Origin: Gammaproteobacteria bacterium
Lineage (GTDB): Bacteria; Pseudomonadota; Gammaproteobacteria; Magnimaribacterales; AG-339-G14
Direction of reading: 5' to 3'
Assembly: GCA_002689405.1 (NCBI GenBank)
Contig: NZFZ01000032.1
Span: 3,160 to 16,352 of the forward strand
DNA length: 13,193 nucleotides
Part shown: positions 7,559 to 13,193 of the stretch, in pieces
How the letters are laid out: each line of letters starts with the position of its first letter
How positions within the stretch are numbered: position 1 is the first letter of the stretch
Notes under the pieces: generated by a model
Seen by the model: only the letters and a program-made list of their open reading frames with translations
The model's database searches: none
Told to the model about the DNA's origin: nothing
Position numbers and translations under genes: made by a program

Positions 7559-8713
7559 ATGCCAAGAATTATTACATTATATTTAATCGGCCAAGTAATT
7601 AAGATTAGTTTTTTAACCTTAATTGTTTTATTTAGCGTTTTTTTTCTAAATGAGTTTACAGCCTATCTTGAAAAAGTCTCAAGCGGAGAGCTTTACCCCG
7701 AACTCCTGATACTGGTGTCAATTTATAGCATGTCTGAAATTGTTGAGGTCGTGCTTCCGTTGAGTGTCTTTATCGGGACCATCATTGCCATCTATCGCCT
7801 GGATCAAAATAACGAATTATTGGCCTTTTCCAAAATGGGTCTTGGCAAACGCAAGGTCGTCTTAGTCTCTTGTATTCCAGCTATATTTTTTGCGCTTTTT
7901 GTTGCTTTGGTGTCTTTTTATCTCACTCCGCTTTCAAATAACAAACTTGCGTTTTTAAACGATGTTGAAAGATTTTCAGACAGATTTAAATTAATGGGAG
8001 CTGAAAAAATAAATGTCCTTGATGATCTCAATGCAATTTTTTATGCCAAGGAAGCTTCAGATAGGGGTTTCCAAGATGTTTTTTCAAGTTTTGAAACCAA
8101 CGACTCAGAGTTTGTTTTGACTGCTGACGAATTGATCTCCAAACCCTTAAACAAAAAAGAAAACCGAATATCTTTTGAGTCGGGTAAATTCTCTGTTTTG
8201 TCCGAAGCCATGCCACTGGATTTTAGTTTTGATGAATTCTTTTTAATTTTGCCGAAAAAACCAATTCTTAATGTTGAAGACTTGAAGAGAAAATATTTTC
8301 ACGAATTAATTTTTGCTAAAGATTTAGAGCGAATCGAATTACTCAAACGTTCTTCCATGCCATTGATCATTATCATTTCAGCTTTGATAGCAGCATCTTT
8401 GACTATGAGATTAAAAGACACAGGACGTTTTTACATTTTTCTTTCCGGCTTAATCATATTTATGTCTTATTATGGACTTTCTCTTTCTCAGGAAGTCTTT
8501 AGTAATTTTTCTCTTAACTCCACAATCGTATTTTTTAGCATTCACGGTATTTACTTGATCGCTGCCATCATGTTGGCACTCGACCAAAGTTATCAAAATT
8601 TCAGTTTCAATCTTGGCGGCTTAAAATATTCAAGAAACTTTATGATCAATCTCTTGGTATTGTTTTTAATTGCAACGGTATTTTCTTATTTGGTTTTTTA
8701 TGTCTTTTTATAG
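7559..8713 (+). CDS. lptF: LPS export ABC transporter permease LptF
   Basis: LptF and LptG form the membrane part of LptB2FG, which pulls lipopolysaccharide out of the inner membrane and passes it to LptC/LptA. The 384-residue protein has the family layout. TM1 is at about 10-30, TM2 and TM3 at 50-120 with the coupling-helix region QNNELLAFSKMGLGKRK between them, a periplasmic jelly-roll domain at about 120-265, then TM4-TM6 at about 270-342. The segment VVLPLSVFIGTIIAIYRL matches the conserved LPS/LptFG TM2 region. After TM6 there is a linker and one more hydrophobic stretch (about 361-384) at the very C terminus, which the usual six-helix LptF does not have. The gene starts 62 bases from pepA on the opposite strand, as in other Gammaproteobacteria, and overlaps lptG by 14 bases. 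Confidence 0.93.
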   Translation: MPRIITLYLIGQVIKISFLTLIVLFSVFFLNEFTAYLEKVSSGELYPELLILVSIYSMSEIVEVVLPLSVFIGTIIAIYRLDQNNELLAFSKMGLGKRKVVLVSCIPAIFFALFVALVSFYLTPLSNNKLAFLNDVERFSDRFKLMGAEKINVLDDLNAIFYAKEASDRGFQDVFSSFETNDSEFVLTADELISKPLNKKENRISFESGKFSVLSEAMPLDFSFDEFFLILPKKPILNVEDLKRKYFHELIFAKDLERIELLKRSSMPLIIIISALIAASLTMRLKDTGRFYIFLSGLIIFMSYYGLSLSQEVFSNFSLNSTIVFFSIHGIYLIAAIMLALDQSYQNFSFNLGGLKYSRNFMINLLVLFLIATVFSYLVFYVFL

Positions 8714-9740
8714 TCTTATTTTTGGCGATACTTTAGACAATCTTTTTACGAGATATGCCTGGCGTTTTCTTTTTCTGACAGTTGGCATATTTTTTTTATT
8801 GGATTTCATTCTTTCATTCTTGAATGAATTTGAGGATTTAAGTGAACTTTATTCATTTACTAGCATTTTGCTCTTTTTGGTCTATACGTCAGTTGATGCG
8901 GTCTTCGATATTTTTCCATTAAGCGCAATTGTTTCAACAATCATCTGTATGGGTGCAATTTCAGATTCGGGAGAATTGATAGCAGCCAGAGTTTCTGGAA
9001 AAAAACTATCTAGAATTATCTTTGCGGTTTTGAAGCCAGTCATTTTTGGAATAATACTAATGCTCGTTTCATGGCAATTTTTTATCCCCAATCTTCAAGA
9101 AGCTGCCAATAATTTGAAATTTGAACCCACATCAAATGTCTCCGAACAAAAAGAGCAGTGGGTATTTAAAAATGATCGATTCTCAAAAGTTACCGATAAA
9201 GGCACTAGTAAGGAAGTAAAAATTTACGATCTCGATGAGAAAGGAAATGTCGATAGTATTGTGGTTTCAAAAGATATTGAAATTGCTGAAAACGAATGGG
9301 TTATCAAAGAGGTAAGAGATTATAAAGAAGACATCAGTAAGTCTGATTTTGTCTGGGAAGATGCGCCCAAGCTAGCTATGAATTATTCCATGAAAGGTTT
9401 GAAACATATGTCCCTAACGGATAACTATTATTACTGGCAATCCATCAACGAAGTCGCTGATCGAAACAAAGTAGGTTATGAATTTTGGAAGAAAATGCTT
9501 GAGCCCATTTCTTTGCTGTGTCTTATAATTTTTGCTTTAGCCATTTCACTGAGAGCCATAGGCAGAAACAAAAGTGTGGATCGCTTCGTTTTGGGAATTC
9601 TAATTGCCTTTGGCTTTAATCTCTTAATTAAAATCTTCGGTAATGTATCTTTGATTCTTGGTTGGAGTGCTTTTTGGGGAATTCTGCTGTCTTCTTTGCT
9701 TCTGCTTTACTTCGGCATAAGAATCATTCGCCGAGTTTAG
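8700..9740 (+). CDS. lptG: LPS export ABC transporter permease LptG
   Basis: This is the partner permease of LptF in the LptB2FG exporter; the ATPase LptB is not in this window. From ATG 8700 it has 346 residues. TM1 is at about 19-38, and the conserved first strand resembles E. coli LptG (TRYAWRFLFLTVGIFFLLD). TM2 and TM3 flank the coupling region DSGELIAARVSGKKLSRI. The periplasmic beta domain runs about 135-265 (WVFKNDRFSKV, KIYDLDEKGNV, ENEWVIKEV). TM4-TM6 close the protein. E. coli LptG has 360 residues. An upstream TTG at 8670 is in frame but would add residues that belong to the lptF C-terminal coding region, so the ATG overlapping the lptF end by 14 bases is preferred. No strong Shine-Dalgarno sequence is visible, which suggests translational coupling to lptF. 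Confidence 0.92.
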   Translation: MSFYSLIFGDTLDNLFTRYAWRFLFLTVGIFFLLDFILSFLNEFEDLSELYSFTSILLFLVYTSVDAVFDIFPLSAIVSTIICMGAISDSGELIAARVSGKKLSRIIFAVLKPVIFGIILMLVSWQFFIPNLQEAANNLKFEPTSNVSEQKEQWVFKNDRFSKVTDKGTSKEVKIYDLDEKGNVDSIVVSKDIEIAENEWVIKEVRDYKEDISKSDFVWEDAPKLAMNYSMKGLKHMSLTDNYYYWQSINEVADRNKVGYEFWKKMLEPISLLCLIIFALAISLRAIGRNKSVDRFVLGILIAFGFNLLIKIFGNVSLILGWSAFWGILLSSLLLLYFGIRIIRRV

Positions 9741-10153
9741 ACTTTTACTAAAAACGTTTTTGACAAAATATCGTTTAAGGTTTTTTTGTCTTTTCGAAAA
9801 AGCATCGGTAGATAATTCAACCCAAATAACAAAGTGAAGATCAGCCCCAGTAAACATCGATAAACCATCCTACCGAAACTTACTTCAGAAGAGTCTTCTT
9901 GAGCCAAGCGAACTTTCCAAACTTGCATCCCTAAGGTTTGGCCTTTATTTTTTTTCCAAAAGTAACAGTAAAAACCAACACCCAAGGCTAAAAATACTAA
10001 ATACATCAAAGGGCTTTCTACTTCAGTATTGAGTGCATAAGTAATAAGCAATGTAAGACCCACACAAAGGGCAATGATTAAAATCAAGTCATAAAAAAGA
10101 GCAACCATTCTCCTGAAGAAGCCCGCTGGTTTATAATCTAAAGTAGAATTCAT
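9737..10153 (-). CDS. RDD-family membrane protein
   Basis: From ATG 10153 the protein has 138 residues and three hydrophobic segments (about 15-43, 50-66 and 97-120). The family's namesake Arg and Asp residues are visible in AGFFRRMVALFYDLILI: R near the membrane entry and D inside the first helix. The loop KNKGQTLGMQVWKVRL matches the RDD G-x-T-x-G motif, and the C terminus has KDKKTLNDILSKT (the usual form is K-x-x-LHDxxxxT). RDD proteins have been proposed as ion exchangers or accessory membrane proteins, but most have no assigned function, so none is given here. Its stop overlaps the lptG stop tail to tail. Its ATG faces the peptide-transporter ATG across only three bases. An in-frame TTG at 10168 lies inside the neighbouring gene and is unlikely to be the start. 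Confidence 0.87.
   Translation of the reverse strand: MNSTLDYKPAGFFRRMVALFYDLILIIALCVGLTLLITYALNTEVESPLMYLVFLALGVGFYCYFWKKNKGQTLGMQVWKVRLAQEDSSEVSFGRMVYRCLLGLIFTLLFGLNYLPMLFRKDKKTLNDILSKTFLVKV
10132..10137 (+). promoter_or_regulatory. Candidate -10 element for the peptide transporter, inside the RDD gene
   Basis: TATAAT lies 19 bases before the ATG at 10157, so transcription would begin about 6-7 bases after the hexamer and give a very short leader. It sits within the first codons of the opposite RDD gene, where any promoter for this transporter must lie because the gap between the genes is three bases. The region 16-18 bases upstream has no good -35 match (TTCTCC at best). Confidence 0.35.
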
Positions 10154-10156
10154 ATT

Positions 10157-11641
10157 ATGTCTGAACAAGAATCTAATCTATCACAAAGCAATTTCTTCGG
10201 TCATCCCATTGGCTTAAGAACCTTATTCTTTACCGAGCTCTGGGAGCGAATGTCTTATTACGGCATGCGTGGCTTGCTGGTTCTCTACATGACCATTGGT
10301 GTTGTTGGCAATCCAGGCCTGGGTTGGTCAAACGTTGAAGCCAATGCCATTTATGGCATTTATGCTGGAATGGTTTATTTCTTGGCTTTACCGGGCGGTT
10401 GGCTTGCGGATAACTTATTAGGTTATCAAAAGGCCGTGCTTTACGGTGCGCTGATCATCATGTTGGGCCACTTCACCTTGGCCATTCCCCTGGAAGAGAC
10501 TTTTATCTTGGGCTTGGCTTTTGTTGCTATTGGCACCGGTCTTTTAAAACCCAACATCTCTTCAATCGTAGGACAGCTTTATGCGGATCACGATGAACGC
10601 AGAGATTCTGGTTTCACCATTTTTTACATGTCGATAAATATTGGCAGCATGCTTGGGTTTGCCGTTTGCGGTTACTTGGGCGAGCGTATCGGTTGGCATT
10701 GGGGTTTTGGTGCCGCAGGCATAGGTATGCTCTTTGGCGTCATTCAATTTGTTTATTTTAGAAGTCAGCTTGGCACTGCTGGCTTAAATCCAAATGAGAT
10801 GGCAGAAGGGCGCAGAAGCACTTTGCGACTTTGGACCATCATTACGGTTTTATTTTTTGCTGCGGTAGTCATCTCAGGTGTTCTTGGACTTTGGAGCATT
10901 GATCCAGTATTTTTTGCAGAACGTTTTCGTGACTTTCTAGTTGTCATCTCGTTTATCTATTTCGGTTACTTATTTTTCTTTGCAGGTCTTACTAGCTTTG
11001 AAAAGAAAAACGTTTTGATGCTTTTATTGTTATTTGTGGGAGCGGCTGCTTTTTGGTCTGGTTTTGATCAGTCAGCAGGTTCGTTATCAATCTTTACCAG
11101 AGATTATGTAAATCTCACTTTTGGCTCTTTTCAAGCGCCTGTCAGTTGGACTCAATTCTTAAACCCACTTTTTGTGGTGATGTTTGCGCCATTCTTTGCT
11201 TATCTTTGGGTCTTTTTAGGGAAAAGAAATTTGAATCCCAATACACCCATTAAATTTGCCATTGGATTAATTTTTATGGGACTGGGCTTTATTGTGATGC
11301 TTTATGCTGTGCAATACGCCATGGTTGAAGCACCTGTCGGAGTCCAGTGGTTACTCTTAACCTATCTCTTACACACCTTTGGTGAACTCGCTTTATCGCC
11401 AGTTGGTTTGTCTGCTTTTTCTAGGTACTCGCCGAAAAAATATCTTGGGCAAATGATGGGCTTATGGTTTTTGGCTTCCTCTCTTGGTGGAGTCCTTGCC
11501 GGACTGTTTGGTGGGGAAGCAACCGAATCCGGTTTGAGTAGCATGACCCCGATATTTTCTGAATTGATCTATTACTATTTGATCTTGGCAGCCGTTTTAA
11601 TAGTTCTATCTTTCTTCATTAAAGGCAAAGTTAATTCATGA
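10157..11641 (+). CDS. POT/PTR2-family proton-coupled di/tripeptide transporter
   Basis: This is a 494-residue inner-membrane protein with about 14 hydrophobic segments, the usual bacterial POT size (E. coli DtpA has 500). The diagnostic ExxER motif is intact as E27-L-W-E30-R31 in FFTELWERMSYYGMRGLLVLY. It is followed by GGWLADNLLGYQKAV, then GTGLLKPNISSIVGQLY with the conserved Lys, and the second PTR2 signature FYMSINIGSMLG. Late motifs are FDQSAGSLSIF and FGELALSPVGLSAFS. It should bring in di- and tripeptides with protons, supplying substrates for peptidases such as PepA (a metabolic link only, since pepA is a separate unit). Its G+C is visibly above the flanking genes (sampled lines 43-55 percent against about 28 percent in lptF), strongest in the first half. 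It is divergent from the RDD gene and convergent with the CPBP gene. Confidence 0.93.
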   Translation: MSEQESNLSQSNFFGHPIGLRTLFFTELWERMSYYGMRGLLVLYMTIGVVGNPGLGWSNVEANAIYGIYAGMVYFLALPGGWLADNLLGYQKAVLYGALIIMLGHFTLAIPLEETFILGLAFVAIGTGLLKPNISSIVGQLYADHDERRDSGFTIFYMSINIGSMLGFAVCGYLGERIGWHWGFGAAGIGMLFGVIQFVYFRSQLGTAGLNPNEMAEGRRSTLRLWTIITVLFFAAVVISGVLGLWSIDPVFFAERFRDFLVVISFIYFGYLFFFAGLTSFEKKNVLMLLLLFVGAAAFWSGFDQSAGSLSIFTRDYVNLTFGSFQAPVSWTQFLNPLFVVMFAPFFAYLWVFLGKRNLNPNTPIKFAIGLIFMGLGFIVMLYAVQYAMVEAPVGVQWLLLTYLLHTFGELALSPVGLSAFSRYSPKKYLGQMMGLWFLASSLGGVLAGLFGGEATESGLSSMTPIFSELIYYYLILAAVLIVLSFFIKGKVNS

Positions 11642-11683
11642 AAAACCTACTCCTAATTCTGGCTTTTCGGAGCAGAAGGAGTA
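11641..11683 (-). terminator. Possible intrinsic terminator at the end of the CPBP gene
   Basis: TACTCC (11648-11653) pairs with GGAGTA (11678-11683), and TTCTG (11657-11661) pairs with CAGAA (11673-11677). This makes an 11-pair stem with a three-base bulge and an 11-base loop. On the minus strand the stem is followed after two bases by TTTTT (11645-11641). That orientation would end the transcript of the CPBP gene, whose stop codon lies inside the stem. There is no T run on the plus side, so it would not work as an intrinsic terminator for the peptide transporter. Confidence 0.4.
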
Positions 11684-12255
11684 TTAAGAAAAGTTATTGC
11701 CCAATGTAAAAGAATAACCGCGGATAAATCTCCAGTTGTATCCAACATTCTGCTGAACCCCATCCCGCCAAGAAAAGTGAAAATACAGGCATTGAGTTTC
11801 CAACGTAAAGTGAAATAGTGAATGGTTGCAAAAATAAGATTGCTAATTAAAGCTCCAATCCAAAAGAAACTTATACCTGTAACATCTGATGTAATTAAAA
11901 GAGGCAAAGAAAGTCTGAATGCAATTTCTTCAACCACAGAAATCATGAAGAGATATCCAACCCAGATTAATTGACGAAGATCAAATTCTCTTTTTGTATA
12001 TTTCAGAAATCCAAAGATAAAAGTAGCAACTAACAAAGTCCAAAGAAGATATTTCAAAGGATTTCTGAATAAATTATCTAGTGAAGATAATAGGGCGGTT
12101 TGTATGAATGGTAACAAAAGACAAACAATCGCGATCGAAGCCATGGTTAGACCATGTCTTCTAAGAACTTGACGAAATTTAGATATGTAAGATTCTGGAC
12201 TTACACTACCTCTTTGCAGTCTGCCCGCTGGTATCGGGCTTGATGATTCGTTCAT
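11653..12255 (-). CDS. CPBP-family intramembrane metalloprotease
   Basis: This is a 200-residue protein. A hydrophilic N-terminal stretch (1-30) is followed by about six hydrophobic segments. It carries the ABI/CPBP (CAAX protease and bacteriocin-processing) motifs in order: EEIAFR with E109, E110 and R114; FATIH with F142 and H146; and H184 in LLHWAITFLN. These are the glutamates and histidines that hold water or metal in the Rce1/CPBP active site inside the membrane. Substrates of bacterial members are largely unknown; some process or give immunity to bacteriocins. There is no bacteriocin or prenylated-peptide gene here, so a general membrane-proteolysis role is all that can be said. It follows the carboxymuconolactone-decarboxylase-like gene by 24 bases on the same strand, so the two are probably co-transcribed. 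No strong ribosome binding site is visible. Confidence 0.8.
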   Translation of the reverse strand: MNESSSPIPAGRLQRGSVSPESYISKFRQVLRRHGLTMASIAIVCLLLPFIQTALLSSLDNLFRNPLKYLLWTLLVATFIFGFLKYTKREFDLRQLIWVGYLFMISVVEEIAFRLSLPLLITSDVTGISFFWIGALISNLIFATIHYFTLRWKLNACIFTFLGGMGFSRMLDTTGDLSAVILLHWAITFLNTPSAPKSQN

Positions 12256-12279
12256 TGTCTAAAAATTTAGTATGGTGAA

Positions 12280-12666
12280 TTATGTTTTTGATTCTTCCTC
12301 ATCCATTTCTTTCCATACTGAATCTAAAACGTTGCTGGCAGTTACTGAGTTTGGCCAGCCGGCATAATGCGCCAGATGAAAAATAATCTCTTCCAATTTT
12401 TCTTTGGAGAAACCTAAATTTCTTGCGCCTCTAAAATGAAGCCTTAATTCGTTTTCCCTATTTAAAGAAATCAAACTAGCCACAGTAATCAGGCTTCGTT
12501 CTTCTATCTCCAGTCCGGGCCTCGTCCAAACCCCACCAAAAAGGGTTTCAATTGTATGCTGCCTGAAATCATCGGAAATAGCTGAGCCTGCATGAGAGAG
12601 GAATTTTAATTTTTCGACCACTTCCATTCCTGCTTTTAATTTTTTTTCATCGCTTTCATAAGACAT
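12280..12666 (-). CDS. Carboxymuconolactone decarboxylase family protein (PcaC-like)
   Basis: This is a 128-residue protein of the CMD/AhpD alpha-helical fold. It follows the 4-carboxymuconolactone decarboxylase pattern: FGGVWTRPGLEIEERSLITVASLISLNRENELRLH (shown by its key residues W, R, R, L, E, L and H), then RGARNLGFSKEKLEEIIFHLAHYAGWP. PcaC decarboxylates 4-carboxymuconolactone in the protocatechuate branch of aromatic breakdown. The AhpD-type CxxC redox pair is absent (there is no cysteine at all), so a peroxidase role is unlikely. No other pca genes lie in the window, and many CMD proteins are annotated only by fold, so the true substrate is open. A good Shine-Dalgarno sequence, AAGGAG, stands seven bases before the ATG. 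It leads a likely two-gene unit with the CPBP gene. Confidence 0.87.
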   Translation of the reverse strand: MSYESDEKKLKAGMEVVEKLKFLSHAGSAISDDFRQHTIETLFGGVWTRPGLEIEERSLITVASLISLNRENELRLHFRGARNLGFSKEKLEEIIFHLAHYAGWPNSVTASNVLDSVWKEMDEEESKT

Positions 12667-12673
12667 ATCTTTT

Positions 12674-12679
12674 CTCCTT
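12674..12679 (-). promoter_or_regulatory. Ribosome binding site of the PcaC-like gene
   Basis: The minus strand reads AAGGAG followed by seven bases and the ATG at 12666. It is the strongest Shine-Dalgarno match in the window; most other starts here lack one. The 77-base gap between dapD and this gene is AT-rich. I could not identify a convincing promoter or terminator in it. Confidence 0.7.
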
Positions 12680-12743
12680 TAAATAAGACTTAATATTTTA
12701 TTCTAAATTGAATAGAGACTATCAGTAAATCTCAAAAACTGAA

Positions 12744-13193
12744 TTAGTCGTTGGAGTGTAATTCTTCGTTGAGTTCTATGACTTTTTTATTAGGACGACA
12801 TTGAATGGAACCCGTTAAAGAATTTCTGATAAACAAAAGATCAGATTGAGAAGCAAGTTCATACGCTTTCACCGTTTCAGAAATTTCACCTTTGTCATCG
12901 ATAACTTCTACCTTGGAAGAAGCTGTCAGATAAAGTCCAGCTTCAACTGTGCATCGGTCTCCCAGTGGAATGCCCAAACCGGAATTGGCCCCAAGCAGAC
13001 AATTTTTTCCAAGAGAAATTCGAACATCGTTACCACCGGATAAAGTACCCATAGTGGAAGCACCACCACCGATATCGGTTTTATCGCCAATCACAACTCC
13101 TTGGGAGATTCTGCCTTCGATCATTGCCTCACCCAAAGAACCAGCATTAAAGTTCACAAAGCCCTCGTGCATGATGGTTGTTCCGGATCCGAG
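12744..13193 (-). CDS. dapD: 2,3,4,5-tetrahydropyridine-2,6-dicarboxylate N-succinyltransferase, C-terminal part
   Basis: DapD adds succinyl from succinyl-CoA to tetrahydrodipicolinate on the way to diaminopimelate and lysine. Only the last 149 codons are visible. The frame is open to the right edge and reads [18 protein letters not shown], so the ATG at 13172 is internal and the true start lies outside. The sequence shows the left-handed beta-helix hexapeptide repeats ([60 protein letters not shown]) and then the C-terminal extension with [14 protein letters not shown] and [15 protein letters not shown]. This wording matches the longer (about 340-residue) DapD type found in Pseudomonas rather than the 274-residue E. 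coli enzyme. The protein is cytoplasmic and trimeric by family. The PcaC-like gene follows on the same strand after 77 bases. Confidence 0.92.
   Translation of the reverse strand, partial: LGSGTTIMHEGFVNFNAGSLGEAMIEGRISQGVVIGDKTDIGGGASTMGTLSGGNDVRISLGKNCLLGANSGLGIPLGDRCTVEAGLYLTASSKVEVIDDKGEISETVKAYELASQSDLLFIRNSLTGSIQCRPNKKVIELNEELHSND

Noticed and set aside
8670..8699. Upstream TTG start for lptG
   Set aside because: It would enlarge the overlap with lptF to 44 bases. The added residues do not resemble LptG, and the ATG at 8700 fits the family length.
9755..9766. Perfect 12-base palindrome AAAAACGTTTTT near the lptG/RDD junction, as a possible bidirectional terminator
   Set aside because: The stem would be almost all A-T with no loop room, and it lies within the RDD coding end. 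It is not stable enough to call.
10154..10168. TTG start for the RDD gene inside the transporter gene
   Set aside because: The ATG at 10153 already gives a normal RDD N terminus. The extra residues are not family-like.
11648..11683. Hairpin as a terminator for the peptide transporter (plus strand)
   Set aside because: After the stem on the plus strand comes TTAAGAAAAG with no T run. The T run is only on the minus-strand side.
11653..12255. CPBP protease as part of a bacteriocin or abortive-infection system
   Set aside because: No precursor peptide, ABC exporter or defence gene lies nearby. The neighbours are housekeeping or metabolic.
12667..12743. Short GAGA/TCTC repeat in the dapD/PcaC-like gap as a terminator or operator
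   Set aside because: It has only four matching bases per arm and no T run. I see nothing reliable in this gap except the ribosome binding site.

Overview
The window is a gene-dense, AT-rich stretch of a gammaproteobacterial chromosome. By eye it is roughly one third G+C outside one transporter gene. Three things point to Gammaproteobacteria: the block pepA-holC-valS with lptF-lptG running divergently from pepA, a recognisable HolC (DNA polymerase III chi), and a long, Pseudomonas-type DapD. The low G+C, lysine-rich proteins, tiny intergenic gaps and overlapping genes suggest a streamlined marine lineage such as SAR86. That placement is inference; no rRNA is present to test it.

Layout. (1) 1-2393, plus strand: the 3' part of an ElaA-like GNAT acetyltransferase, a membrane-anchored PpiC-like foldase and a HupE/UreJ-family membrane protein, all overlapping and probably one transcript. 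(2) 2390-7496, minus strand, read from the right: pepA, holC, valS and a membrane-tethered cold-shock-domain protein. (3) 7559-9740, plus strand: lptF and lptG, the two permease subunits of the LPS-exporting LptBFG transporter. (4) 9737-10153, minus strand: an RDD-family membrane protein. (5) 10157-11641, plus strand: a POT/PTR2 proton-coupled peptide transporter with visibly higher G+C than its surroundings. (6) 11653-12666, minus strand: a carboxymuconolactone-decarboxylase-family protein followed by a CPBP intramembrane protease. (7) 12744-13193, minus strand: the C-terminal part of DapD (lysine/diaminopimelate pathway), cut by the window edge.

The most unusual observation concerns valS. 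The residues before the first available ATG (5449) are plainly ValS-like and align without gaps to the start of E. coli ValS, from a GTG at 5557 just after holC. One in-frame TAA (5503-5501) replaces codon 19. Either this copy carries a nonsense change in an essential synthetase, or the base is wrong, or translation copes with it in some way. Other points worth a look are a cold-shock domain anchored in the membrane, a head-to-head pair of genes with only three bases between start codons, a foldase domain lacking its usual parvulin histidine beside HupE, and the composition jump at the peptide transporter.

I found no tRNA, rRNA, CRISPR array, insertion sequence, phage or toxin/defence module. 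No stretch over 300 bases lacks a gene. Apart from the valS anomaly this is mostly core housekeeping and envelope DNA, and I do not see a new multi-gene system in it.
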